A stretch of 35,692 nt of DNA from an uncultured Campylobacter sp. (GTDB lineage Bacteria > Campylobacterota > Campylobacteria > Campylobacterales > Campylobacteraceae), in NCBI RefSeq assembly GCF_963526985.1, contig NZ_CAURPW010000017.1, positions 1 to 35,692 of the forward strand, written 5' to 3'. Positions 1 through 7,625 of this stretch are shown here, one piece after another (position 1 is the first letter of the stretch; each line of letters begins with the position of its first letter). The position numbers were made by a program, and so were the translations under genes. The notes under the pieces were generated by a model. The model had not been told where the DNA came from. It made no database searches and saw only the letters and a program-made list of their open reading frames with translations.

Positions 1-51
1 AGCGACCCCTTCATTAAAAGTGAAATGCTCTACCGACTGAGCTAACAAGAC
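1..51 (-). tRNA. tRNA-Lys (anticodon UUU), 3' part cut off by window edge
   Basis: Read on the minus strand, the sequence starting at base 51 gives a seven-base acceptor strand GTCTTGT, then TAGCTC, the D-loop GTCGGTAGAGC, and an anticodon stem TTTCA / TGAAG around the loop CTTTTAA. This puts anticodon TTT at bases 18-16, which reads lysine codons AAA/AAG. The window ends in the variable region, so the T arm and 3' acceptor strand lie outside. A consensus promoter sits directly upstream. Confidence 0.93.
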
Positions 52-74
52 AAATTTTCAAAAAACGAAACGTG

Positions 75-103
75 ATTATATATAAAAAAGGCTGATTTGT
101 CAA
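75..103 (-). promoter_or_regulatory. Consensus sigma-70 promoter for tRNA-Lys
   Basis: On the minus strand, TTGACA (103-98) is followed after exactly 17 bases by TATAAT (80-75). Both hexamers match the housekeeping sigma consensus perfectly. The -10 box ends about 23 bases before the tRNA 5' end. Campylobacter promoters usually lack a recognisable -35 box, so this is an unusually strong site, fitting a stable-RNA gene. Confidence 0.9.
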
Positions 104-123
104 GAAAATCGCCGTCGTTTTTA

Positions 124-161
124 AAATATCGTCGTAAATTTAAAAATTCGCGACGATATTT
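124..161 (-). terminator. Hairpin downstream of glnA, probable terminator
   Basis: A perfect 11-bp inverted repeat (124-134 with 151-161, core CGACGATATTT) encloses a 16-base loop and starts about 15 bases after the glnA stop codon. It separates glnA from the tRNA promoter. The run of T after the stem is short, so it may be an imperfect intrinsic terminator or an mRNA 3'-end stabiliser. Confidence 0.5.
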
Positions 162-176
162 ACGTTTAAATTCGAT

Positions 177-1607
177 TTAGCAAGAAAAACAAGTCTTAAA
201 CTCGTATGCCGTAGGTCTTGCCTCGTACGGCCACACTTGGGTTTCAAATTTATAATGCTGATAATCGTCGATGAAGGTCTCGGTCATTATCGGACGGAGG
301 TATTCGTTATCGCGGATTAACGCTTCTAGGCTGCCCCTTAGCGTATGCGGCAACTGCTCGATGCCACGCTCGCGAATTTCATCTAGGTGCAGTTTAAATA
401 AATTTTCATCCATCGGACCTACCGGCTCCATTTTATGCTTCACGCCGTCAAGCCCCGCCATCAGCATCGCGGCAAACGCCAAATACGGGTTTGCCGTGCT
501 ATCAGGAAATCTCATCTCGGCGCGCACGGATTTTTCTCCCGAGCCGTAAGGGATACGGATCGACGCCGAGCGATTTTGACTTGAGTAAGTGAGTATCGAC
601 GGCGCTTCAAAGCCCGGGATTAGGCGCTTGTAGCTGTTTGTGCTCGGGTTTGTAAACGCCGCAACGCTTCTTGCGTGATTTAAGATTCCGCCGATATACC
701 AGCGCGCGAAATCGCTTAAATTCGCGTAATTTCCCTCGCCGTAGAATAAATTTTTACCGTCCTTCCACACCGACTGATGCACGTGCATGCCGCTGCCGTT
801 GTCGCCGTAGAGCGGCTTTGGCATAAAGGTCGCGGTTTTGCCGTTTAGGTGCGCGACCATTTTGACGACGTATTTGTAAATTTGCACGTTATCGGCGGCC
901 TCTACGAGAGTACCGAATTTCACGCCGATCTCGCCTTGACCCTGCGCGACTTCGTGGTGCCCGACGAAGACTTCAAGGCCAACTTGCTCTAAAACCTGCA
1001 TCATTTCAGCGCGCAGATCGACCATACTATCGGTCGGCTGCGTCATCAGATAGCCGCCTTTTCTACGCGGTCTGTGGCCGGTATTATAGCCGTCGGTGAA
1101 GTCCTTGGCGTCGTTCCACTCGCCCTCTTCGGTATCTACTTCGTACATCGCGCAGTTTGGGCTATCGACGATTTTTACGTTATCAAATATAAAAAATTCG
1201 TTCTCGGGCCCAAAATACGCCGCGTCGCCCACGCCGCTTTCTTTCACGTAGGCCATCGCTTTTTTGGCTATCGAGCGCGGACATTTTTCGTAAATTTGCC
1301 CCTTGTAAATGTCGTAAATATCGCAAAAAACGACTGCGGTAACGTCGGCGGTAAAAGGATCTAAAAAGGCGCTAGTAGCTTCCGGACGCATTATCATGTC
1401 GCTTTTATCTATCGGTTGCCAGCCGCCCAGCGAGCTCGCGTCCATCGGCACTCCATGCTCAAAATGCGCCTTTTCGACGGCTTTTACGTTATACGTGATG
1501 CTGTGCCAAGCGCCGTTCATATCGGTAAATCTAAAATCTACGAATCTAACCTCGTGCTCTTTGCAAAAATCAAAAAAATGATCGACGCTTTTTACGAATT
1601 TTCCCAT
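177..1607 (-). CDS. glnA: Glutamine synthetase, type I
   Basis: Makes glutamine from glutamate and ammonia with ATP in the cytosol; central to ammonium assimilation. The 476-residue length is normal for a GSI dodecamer subunit. Visible signatures are the metal-binding GPENEFF region (about 133-139), the ATP-binding NGSGMHVHQS (270-279), NPSTNSYKRLIPG (320-332) and the C-terminal NPYLAFAAMLMAGLDG block (373-388). Where enteric GlnA has the adenylylated tyrosine (motif NLY), this protein has phenylalanine (F404 in ENLF), so GlnE-type modification is not expected. AAGGAGC lies six bases before the ATG. The gene stands alone with its own promoter and a hairpin after the stop, on the strand opposite cheZ. 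Confidence 0.97.
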   Translation of the reverse strand: MGKFVKSVDHFFDFCKEHEVRFVDFRFTDMNGAWHSITYNVKAVEKAHFEHGVPMDASSLGGWQPIDKSDMIMRPEATSAFLDPFTADVTAVVFCDIYDIYKGQIYEKCPRSIAKKAMAYVKESGVGDAAYFGPENEFFIFDNVKIVDSPNCAMYEVDTEEGEWNDAKDFTDGYNTGHRPRRKGGYLMTQPTDSMVDLRAEMMQVLEQVGLEVFVGHHEVAQGQGEIGVKFGTLVEAADNVQIYKYVVKMVAHLNGKTATFMPKPLYGDNGSGMHVHQSVWKDGKNLFYGEGNYANLSDFARWYIGGILNHARSVAAFTNPSTNSYKRLIPGFEAPSILTYSSQNRSASIRIPYGSGEKSVRAEMRFPDSTANPYLAFAAMLMAGLDGVKHKMEPVGPMDENLFKLHLDEIRERGIEQLPHTLRGSLEALIRDNEYLRPIMTETFIDDYQHYKFETQVWPYEARPTAYEFKTCFSC

Positions 1608-1637
1608 TTTTCCGCTCCTTTGTTTATTAATTTCGTA

Positions 1638-1648
1638 ATTGTATCATA
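1638..1648 (-). promoter_or_regulatory. Candidate -10 region of glnA promoter
   Basis: On the minus strand the AT-rich gap upstream of glnA contains TATGATACAAT, which offers two overlapping -10-like hexamers (TATGAT and TACAAT) about 30-40 bases before the glnA start. No good -35 box is present, as is common in Campylobacter. The exact -10 cannot be decided by eye. Confidence 0.35.
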
Positions 1649-1684
1649 AAATATTGCTTTTAAGATTAATTTAAATAATTTTTT

Positions 1685-2473
1685 CTACCCGATATAAAAT
1701 TTTACAAATTCTCTATCGCGATTTTTAAATACCGCACACTTGCTAAAGCCCAAATTTCTAGCGATTTGTTCGCATTTTTCGCCGTTTAGACCGACTTGAT
1801 CTTTTGCATGAGCGTCCGAGCCAAAGGTGATCGGTATGTCTTTTTCGGCGATCATTTCTAGTAAATTTACGCTCGGATACTGCTCGCCGATCGGTTTTCT
1901 AAAGCCGGCCGCGTTTATCTCCACCGTCAAATTTGCCTTTTTTATAGCAGTAATCGCATCTTTAGCAAGGAGTCTAACGTCGGTTTTTGGCATAAATTTA
2001 AATACCTTTAGTAAATCCAAATGCCCGACTATGTCAAATTTGCCAGACTTTGCCATCTTTTCTACGCAGTAAAAATAATCCCGCCAAATTTGATCTATAT
2101 CGCGGTTTTTATATTCGCCGATAAACTCGGGATTATCAAAGCCCCAACCGCCCAAAAAATGCACCGAACCGATGAGATGGTCTACGTCGCGCGATAAAAC
2201 CCGCTCGTCCATAAAGCCCTCTAAAAAATCGACCTCGTAGCCGAGCATTATTTTTATCCGCCCGTCAAATTCGTCTCTGAGGCGCAAAATTTCGCTCTCG
2301 TAAACGTCCATTTGCGAAAAATCCATACGGTACGCTTCGTCAAATTTCATCGGCGCGTGGTCGCTAAAACCAAAATACTCGCAGTTTGAATTTACCGCGC
2401 TTAAAACGTACTGCCTAGGCTCGTCTACGGCGTGTTTGCAAAGCGGAGTGTGATTGTGAAGATCGACTTTCAT
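1685..2473 (-). CDS. PHP-family histidinol-phosphatase
   Basis: 262 residues of the PHP phosphoesterase fold, most like HisJ/HisK-type histidinol-phosphatases that remove phosphate from L-histidinol phosphate in histidine synthesis. Metal-binding motifs appear in the family order: DLHNHTPLCKH at the N-terminus, FGFSDHAPM (about 35-43), the YEVDFLEG block, IGSVHFLGG, DIVGHLDLLK and FGSDAHAKDQVG near the C-terminus. AAGGACG precedes the ATG. It reads toward glnA with a gap of about 77 bases that holds the glnA promoter, so the two are probably transcribed separately. The substrate is inferred from family; other small phosphoesters cannot be excluded. Confidence 0.8.
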   Translation of the reverse strand: MKVDLHNHTPLCKHAVDEPRQYVLSAVNSNCEYFGFSDHAPMKFDEAYRMDFSQMDVYESEILRLRDEFDGRIKIMLGYEVDFLEGFMDERVLSRDVDHLIGSVHFLGGWGFDNPEFIGEYKNRDIDQIWRDYFYCVEKMAKSGKFDIVGHLDLLKVFKFMPKTDVRLLAKDAITAIKKANLTVEINAAGFRKPIGEQYPSVNLLEMIAEKDIPITFGSDAHAKDQVGLNGEKCEQIARNLGFSKCAVFKNRDREFVKFYIG

Positions 2474-2542
2474 TTTCGTCCTTTTGTTTCCGAGATGCTA
2501 CCTAAAATTTGATAAATTTAAGGATAAAATTCGCTTTTTAAA

Positions 2543-2570
2543 CTTACATTTCGTTAATTTTCTATATAAT
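2543..2570 (+). promoter_or_regulatory. Promoter of the cheZ-led housekeeping operon
   Basis: In the divergent gap, CTTACA (2543-2548) is followed after 16 bases by a perfect TATAAT (2565-2570), 26 bases before the cheZ ATG. An AGGAG ribosome site lies at 2587-2591. This is the only strong plus-strand promoter seen before the run of closely spaced genes that follows. Confidence 0.7.
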
Positions 2571-2596
2571 CAGCCTAAATTTAAATAGGAGTTTTT

Positions 2597-3325
2597 ATGA
2601 CGCAAGAAGAACTTGACGCCTTGATGGCGGGCGATTTAGAGGGCGTTACCGCCGAGACCGACGACGCGCAAGCTAGCGACGATGAAAATTTAAACCTAGA
2701 AACCGCCGAGGAAGCCTCGGTAGAGGGCAGAGACGAAGACGTTAAATTCGACTCCGGCGACTACAAAGTATCCTCAAATATGCCGTGGCCTCCGCCTCCA
2801 CCGACGGATGATCACAAGATGGTTCATCAGCTAGACGACGTCACAAAGGATAGCGAGGAAAAAGCCACGCAGATGTTTGACAAGCTTGACGCGATCAATA
2901 ACTTTTCTATGGACGCGGAGAGCGGACTTAGCGAGATTATCGGCGGTATAGAGACTAATATCGAAATTTTTACCAAACTACACGAAAAATTCCCGAATAT
3001 CGCTACTTTTGCCGATGCGCTAGAGAAAAATAACGCCCTAAAAAGCTCTGCAGAAACGACGCTAGATAACGTCAGGATGACGGAAGACGAGATCATGATG
3101 GCGATGGATATGATGCAGTATCAAGACATCCACCGTCAAAAGATCGAGCGCGTTATTAACGTCATGCGCGCGCTTAGCAAGTATATGAGCAGCCTCTTTG
3201 AGGGCAAGATCGACGACGAGAAGCGCGTGGCCTCGGCGGTGCATATCGCGGGCGATACGACTACGGAAAATCTCGTCAGCAACGACGATATCGAGGCTTT
3301 AATCGAAAGCTTGGGCAAAAAGTGA
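2597..3325 (+). CDS. cheZ: CheZ-type CheY-P phosphatase (epsilonproteobacterial form)
   Basis: A chemotaxis phosphatase that dephosphorylates CheY-P. The 242-residue protein has an acidic, disordered N-terminus with a proline run (PPPPP near 65-69), then a long helical region. The signature QDIHRQ (176-181) carries the Asp and Gln spaced as the catalytic pair of enterobacterial CheZ (D177, Q181 here). The C-terminus, SNDDIEALIESLG, matches the CheY-P-binding tail of CheZ. The first residues, TQEELDALMAG, also resemble the N-terminal CheY-binding peptide of FliM/FliY. It is the first gene of the plus-strand run, and its TGA overlaps the GTG start of the next gene. Confidence 0.85.
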   Translation: MTQEELDALMAGDLEGVTAETDDAQASDDENLNLETAEEASVEGRDEDVKFDSGDYKVSSNMPWPPPPPTDDHKMVHQLDDVTKDSEEKATQMFDKLDAINNFSMDAESGLSEIIGGIETNIEIFTKLHEKFPNIATFADALEKNNALKSSAETTLDNVRMTEDEIMMAMDMMQYQDIHRQKIERVINVMRALSKYMSSLFEGKIDDEKRVASAVHIAGDTTTENLVSNDDIEALIESLGKK

Positions 3326-4584
3326 AAAAGCCAGAGCTTTTATCTCCCGCGGGAAATTTAACCAAGCTAAAAATAGCTCTAGAATACGGTGCTGACGCGG
3401 TTTATGCATCGGTGGCGAGCTTTTCGCTCCGCACTCGTTCGGCGCGCGAATTTAACCTTGAAAGCTTTAAAGAAGCCATCGAGTACACGCACGCAAAGGG
3501 CAAAAAATTTTACGCGACGGTAAACGCGTTTCCTTTTAATTCGCAAATCGAGCCGCTAAAGCGCCACTTGCAAACGATTTCTGCAATGAAGCCAGATGCC
3601 TTTATCATCGCGACTCCGGGCGTCATGAGCCTGGCAAAAGAGATCGCCCCCGAGATTGAGATACACCTCTCGACGCAGGCAAACGTCATGAATGCGCTTG
3701 ACGCTAAAATCTACCACGAAATGGGCGCAAAACGCATCGTCGTAGCGCGCGAAATGAGCCTAAAAGACGTCGTGAAGATAAAAGAGCAAATCCCGACGCT
3801 AGATATCGAAATTTTCGTGCACGGCTCGATGTGCTTTGCATACTCGGGGCGCTGCTTGGTTAGCGCGGTTCAAAGCGGCCGCCAATCAAACCGCGGCAGC
3901 TGCGCCAACGACTGCAGGTTTAAATACGAACTCTACGCCAAAAACCCCGAGAGCGGAACGCTGTTTCGCCTAGAAGAAGACGAAGAAGGCGGCACGCACG
4001 TGATGAACTCGAAGGATTTAAATTTATCCGCGCACATCAAAGATATCATCGAAAGCGGCGCGGTCGATAGCCTAAAGATCGAAGGCCGCACGAAAAGCGA
4101 ATACTACGCCGCCTGTGCGACTAGGGCCTACCGCATGGCCGTCGACGACGCCGTGGCAGGAAAATTCGACGCGCAAATTTACGCCGGCGAACTAAATACG
4201 CTAAAAAATCGCGGCTTTACCGACGGCTACCTAGTAAATCGCCCGTTTGAAAAAACGGATACGCAAAATCACGCCAGCAGCCTAGAGGAGGGCACTCATC
4301 AGGTAAACGCCATGACTATTGACGGCGAGTTTTTTAAATGCAAATATAAAATTTTCCCCGGCAACGAGTATGAGATCGTGGCGCCTCTGGGCTCGCAGAT
4401 AGATGAGTGCGAGAGTGAAATCTCGCAAATTTTCGGTCGCGACGGCAAGAAATTTATCAAATTTAAAAAGCTCGTAACCAAAAAAGGCAAAGAGATCGCC
4501 GAGATCCACAGCGGCAACGAAAACGAAGTAAATTTAGGCGCGAGACTGCCTAAATTTAGCTTTTTAAGAGAGGAAATAAAATGA
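3322..4584 (+). CDS. Peptidase U32 family protein, TrhP (YegQ)-like
   Basis: The 420-residue protein starts with the U32 opening KPELLSPAGNLTKLK and GADAVYAS, and carries the family signature HGSMCFAYSGRC (about 166-177) followed by the cysteine-containing GSCANDCRFKY. Members nearest this form (YegQ/TrhP) act in prephenate-dependent tRNA U34 hydroxylation rather than proteolysis; that role is inferred from family. The conserved cysteines would suit an iron-sulfur cluster. The GTG start overlaps the cheZ stop (GTGA), so translation is probably coupled. The C-terminal part (about 330-410) resembles the beta-barrel extension of the family. Confidence 0.85.
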   Translation: MKKPELLSPAGNLTKLKIALEYGADAVYASVASFSLRTRSAREFNLESFKEAIEYTHAKGKKFYATVNAFPFNSQIEPLKRHLQTISAMKPDAFIIATPGVMSLAKEIAPEIEIHLSTQANVMNALDAKIYHEMGAKRIVVAREMSLKDVVKIKEQIPTLDIEIFVHGSMCFAYSGRCLVSAVQSGRQSNRGSCANDCRFKYELYAKNPESGTLFRLEEDEEGGTHVMNSKDLNLSAHIKDIIESGAVDSLKIEGRTKSEYYAACATRAYRMAVDDAVAGKFDAQIYAGELNTLKNRGFTDGYLVNRPFEKTDTQNHASSLEEGTHQVNAMTIDGEFFKCKYKIFPGNEYEIVAPLGSQIDECESEISQIFGRDGKKFIKFKKLVTKKGKEIAEIHSGNENEVNLGARLPKFSFLREEIK

Positions 4585-5078
4585 AATTTGTTTCAATTAT
4601 AATGGGAAGCAAGAGCGACTACGACGTAGTTAGCGAGGCGGCAAAGGTGCTTGAAAAATTTAACGTCCCTTATGAGCTAATCATCAGCTCGGCGCACAGA
4701 AGTCCGAAGCGAACGAGCGAATACGTCGCCGCAGCCGAGGAAAAGGGCGCACAGGTATTTATCGCGGCAGCCGGCATGGCGGCGCATCTAGCGGGCGCTA
4801 TCGCAGCAAACACCACTCGTCCCGTGATCGGCATACCGATGGCAGGTTCGGCGCTTAGCGGCGTGGACGCGCTTTACTCGACCGTGCAGATGCCGGGCGG
4901 CATGCCCGTGGGCACAGTCGCTATCGGTAAGGCGGGCGCGGTAAACGCAGCCTATCTGGCGCTACAAATTTTGGCTCTAAACGACCAAAATCTAGACGAA
5001 ATGCTAAAAGCCGACCGAGCGGCGAAAGCTAAGCAAGTAGAGGAAGACTCGGCGAAGGTGGAAGTTTTACTCGCCTAA
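4581..5078 (+). CDS. purE: N5-carboxyaminoimidazole ribonucleotide mutase
   Basis: PurE moves the carboxyl group of N5-CAIR to give CAIR in de novo purine synthesis. The 165-residue length is normal for class I PurE. The N-terminal IIMGSKSDYD and the SSAHRSP motif that holds the catalytic histidine are intact, as are AAGMAAHLAG and the GIPM..S.LSG.DAL...VQMP block. The ATG overlaps the preceding stop by four bases (ATGA), with GAGGAAAT in front. No purK is present here. Confidence 0.97.
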   Translation: MKFVSIIMGSKSDYDVVSEAAKVLEKFNVPYELIISSAHRSPKRTSEYVAAAEEKGAQVFIAAAGMAAHLAGAIAANTTRPVIGIPMAGSALSGVDALYSTVQMPGGMPVGTVAIGKAGAVNAAYLALQILALNDQNLDEMLKADRAAKAKQVEEDSAKVEVLLA

Positions 5079-5088
5079 AGGAGCAAAT

Positions 5089-5562
5089 ATGCAGACATAC
5101 TTAAGCATAGACGAATTTTGCAAGCTCGTGCACCTAGAGCGCGAGGTAATCGAGGGGATGATAAATCGCGGCGTGCTAAATACGAAAGAAGAAGGCGGCG
5201 AGATCCTCATAGAAGCCAGCCAAGGCACGATGAGCGTGGTGCCTAGCGTCGTGGCCGTGCCTGCGCCGCAGATGGGCTCAGAGGGTTTTAGTTTCGTAGA
5301 AAAGACGATCGGCACGATATTAAATTTGCACGAAAAGGTACTCGACGCCAAAGACGAGACGCTAGAGACCCTGCGCAACGAAAATAAGTTTTTAAAAGAG
5401 GCGCTAATCTCGATGCAAGAACTCTACGACGAGGATAGAAAAACGGTTGAAACGCTCACGAAACAGCTAAAAAATTCGCAAGACGAAGTCGAGTTTTTAA
5501 AGCGAAAATACAAACTCATGTGGAACAAAGCGGTTGAAAATTTTAAAGGCGACAAGGAATGA
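5089..5562 (+). CDS. DUF3972-type conserved Campylobacter protein, coiled coil
   Basis: A 157-residue protein of unknown function that occupies the Cj0703 position between purE and glyQ. The N-terminus (about 1-45: MQTYLSIDEFCKLV, then a GMINRGVLNT segment) looks like a small winged-helix or MerR-like DNA-binding fold, which would fit DUF3972; this is a motif-level judgement. Residues from about 75 to the end form a heptad-rich coiled coil. No catalytic motif is seen. It lies ten bases after purE, with AAAGGAGCAAAT before the ATG, and overlaps the next gene's first possible start. Confidence 0.65.
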   Translation: MQTYLSIDEFCKLVHLEREVIEGMINRGVLNTKEEGGEILIEASQGTMSVVPSVVAVPAPQMGSEGFSFVEKTIGTILNLHEKVLDAKDETLETLRNENKFLKEALISMQELYDEDRKTVETLTKQLKNSQDEVEFLKRKYKLMWNKAVENFKGDKE

Positions 5563-5564
5563 TT

Positions 5565-5978
5565 ATGGAAATTTTATCGGTAGAGGGTTTTAAAATTTAC
5601 GGACTAAAAGCTCGTACCAAAAATGCCGACGAGATAAACGGCGACGGTAAAATCCCGGCATTGTGGGCGAAATTTATGAAAGAAATCTATGACGGTAAAA
5701 GCGAAATTTACGGCGTTTATTGTAGTTATGAAAACGGCGTAAACGGGCTTTACGATTTATTTATCGGAACTAAATCGCTTTGCCCTGGCGGCGAAATTTT
5801 AGAGATAAAAAGCGGCAAATACGCCGTTTTTAGCTTTCCAAATGAGCCGCAAAACGTAGCGAAATTTTGGGGAGAAATTTGGAAATATTTTGAAAGCTCT
5901 GAGCTAAAAAGAGCCTACGAAACGGACTTTGAGAAATATTTAAACGAAAAAATAGAAATTTACATATCAATAAAATAA
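5565..5978 (+). CDS. GyrI-like / AraC effector-binding domain protein
   Basis: 137 residues consisting of one GyrI-like small-molecule-binding domain: VEGFKIYGLKARTKN at the start, then IPALWAKFMKEI, YGVYCSYENGVNGLYDLFIG and GKYAVFSF. Free-standing versions either bind small hydrophobic or cationic ligands or modulate other proteins; no DNA-binding domain is attached. I prefer the ATG at 5565 because AAGGA (5554-5558) is correctly spaced for it, whereas the ATG at 5559 directly abuts that site. The gene is not in the C. jejuni arrangement as I remember it, so it looks like an insertion into the conserved operon. Ligand unknown. Confidence 0.75.
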   Translation: MEILSVEGFKIYGLKARTKNADEINGDGKIPALWAKFMKEIYDGKSEIYGVYCSYENGVNGLYDLFIGTKSLCPGGEILEIKSGKYAVFSFPNEPQNVAKFWGEIWKYFESSELKRAYETDFEKYLNEKIEIYISIK

Positions 5979-5987
5979 AGGTAAAAA

Positions 5988-6872
5988 ATGACGTTTTCAG
6001 AGATTATTTTGACGTTGCAAAACTACTGGCGCGAGCAGGGTTGCGTGATACTGCAGCCATACGATATGCCAGCGGGTGCCGGCACATATCATCAGGCGAC
6101 TTTTTTGAGGAGCCTCGGGCCAAAGCCGTGGGCGACGGCGTACGTGGCACCCTCTCGCCGCCCGACCGACGGTAGATACGGCGAAAACCCAAACCGCCTG
6201 GGTGCTTATTATCAGTTTCAGGTGCTCATTAAACCAAGCCCGGAAAATATACAGGAGCTTTATCTAAAAAGCCTTGAAAAGCTTGGGTTAAATTTAAAAA
6301 ATCACGACATCCGCTTCGTCGAGGATAACTGGGAGAGTCCGACGCTGGGTGCTTGGGGGCTAGGCTGGGAGGTCTGGCTAGACGGTATGGAGGTGACGCA
6401 GTTTACGTATTTTCAACAAGTTGGCGGCATCGCGTGCGAGCTGGTTTCGGCTGAAATCACCTACGGCCTTGAGCGCCTTGCGATGTATCTGCAGGACGTA
6501 AATAGCGTCTACGATATCGTTTGGGACGATAGGGGCGGCAACATCGTGACTTACGCGGACGTGCATAAGCAGGGCGAATTTGAGTGGAGCAAATATAACT
6601 TTGAAATCGCGGACGTAGATATGCTATTTCGCCAGTTTGAAAACGCATTCGGCGAGTGCAAACGCTGCTTGGAGGCCAAAATTTCTCTGCCTGCGTATGA
6701 TTATTGCATGCTTGCGGCGCATACGTTTAACGTCCTTGACGCGCGCGGAGCGATCAGCGTAACGCAAAGGCAAGACTATATCCTAAAAATCCGCGAGCTG
6801 GCCAAAGAGTGCGCGCTGACGTATAAAGCTGGCATCGACGCCGCTGTCCAAAACGACGCGAAGGGCGAATAA
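5988..6872 (+). CDS. glyQ: Glycyl-tRNA synthetase alpha subunit
   Basis: Catalytic alpha subunit of the alpha2beta2 bacterial glycyl-tRNA synthetase, which charges tRNA-Gly. The 294 residues carry the family's near-invariant opening (FSEIILTLQNYW, GCVILQPYDMPAGAGT), the motif-2 region VAPSRRPTDGRYGENPNR and the strongly conserved NWESPTLGAWGLGWEVWLDG. The beta subunit gene glyS is not in this window. An AAAGG sequence lies before the ATG, and the next gene follows six bases after the stop, so it is part of the operon. Confidence 0.97.
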   Translation: MTFSEIILTLQNYWREQGCVILQPYDMPAGAGTYHQATFLRSLGPKPWATAYVAPSRRPTDGRYGENPNRLGAYYQFQVLIKPSPENIQELYLKSLEKLGLNLKNHDIRFVEDNWESPTLGAWGLGWEVWLDGMEVTQFTYFQQVGGIACELVSAEITYGLERLAMYLQDVNSVYDIVWDDRGGNIVTYADVHKQGEFEWSKYNFEIADVDMLFRQFENAFGECKRCLEAKISLPAYDYCMLAAHTFNVLDARGAISVTQRQDYILKIRELAKECALTYKAGIDAAVQNDAKGE

Positions 6873-6878
6873 AATTTG

Positions 6879-7616
6879 ATGAAAATCGGCGAAATTTATA
6901 AAATTTTAGACGAGATTAGCCCGTTTGCGAGCCAAGAGGAGTGGGATAATAGCGGGCTGCTCGTGGGCTCGTTTGAGGCGAGCGCGGAGCGCGTTTACCT
7001 TAGCCTTGACGTCGACGACGAGCTTTTAGACGAAGCGCAGCCAAATTCGCTTATCATTACGCATCATCCGCTCATTTTTAAGGGGCTAAAATCGTTAAAT
7101 TTGGACAAATATCCAAGTAGCCTAATCGCAAAGATGATGGCTAAAAATTTAAGCCTAATCGCTATGCACACGAACTATGATCTAAGCCATCTAAACGAGT
7201 ACGTGTTAAGCGAGATTTTGGGATTTACGCCAAATGAGCGCGATGGATTCGTGCTTTATGCGGATGTAAATTTGAGCTTTGACGAGCTTTGCGAGAGAGT
7301 AAAAACAAAGCTAAATTTGAGCCATTTAAGGGTTTGCAAAGGGCGAAAATTTGACCGTAATGCGCCGGTAAAGCGCCTTGCGTTTTGTACGGGAAGCGGC
7401 GGCGATTTGATTGATATCGTTAAAGCGGACGTGTTTTTAACGGGCGATCTAAAGTATCACCAAGCCATGAGCGCCGCGCAAAATAATCTTACTATGATAG
7501 ACATCGGGCACTTTGAGAGCGAGCGGTATTTTGGGGAGTCGCTTGCAAAATATTTGCAAATTTTGCCGATTCCTACTATAATATCCAACTCAAAAAACCC
7601 GTTTTCATACAGTTAA
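6879..7616 (+). CDS. Nif3-like dinuclear metal centre protein (DUF34)
   Basis: 245 residues of the Nif3/YbgI family, hexameric proteins with a two-metal site, sometimes annotated as GTP cyclohydrolase 1 type 2 homologues without proof of that activity. Metal-ligand motifs are present: EEWDNSGLLVG (about 20-30), LIITHHPLIF (about 59-68), AMHTNYD (about 95-101) and, near the end, TGDLKYH and DIGHFESE. The longer reading from a TTG at 6876 adds only one residue; the ATG at 6879 is preferred. Short 245-residue forms like this lack the extra PII-like domain of larger homologues. True substrate unknown. Confidence 0.85.
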   Translation: MKIGEIYKILDEISPFASQEEWDNSGLLVGSFEASAERVYLSLDVDDELLDEAQPNSLIITHHPLIFKGLKSLNLDKYPSSLIAKMMAKNLSLIAMHTNYDLSHLNEYVLSEILGFTPNERDGFVLYADVNLSFDELCERVKTKLNLSHLRVCKGRKFDRNAPVKRLAFCTGSGGDLIDIVKADVFLTGDLKYHQAMSAAQNNLTMIDIGHFESERYFGESLAKYLQILPIPTIISNSKNPFSYS

Positions 7617-7625
7617 AGGAAAAAG

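Noticed and set aside
271..1649. Several plus-strand open frames inside glnA
   Set aside because: They are antisense to a full-length conserved enzyme, have no ribosome sites and show no protein motifs; they arise from codon bias.
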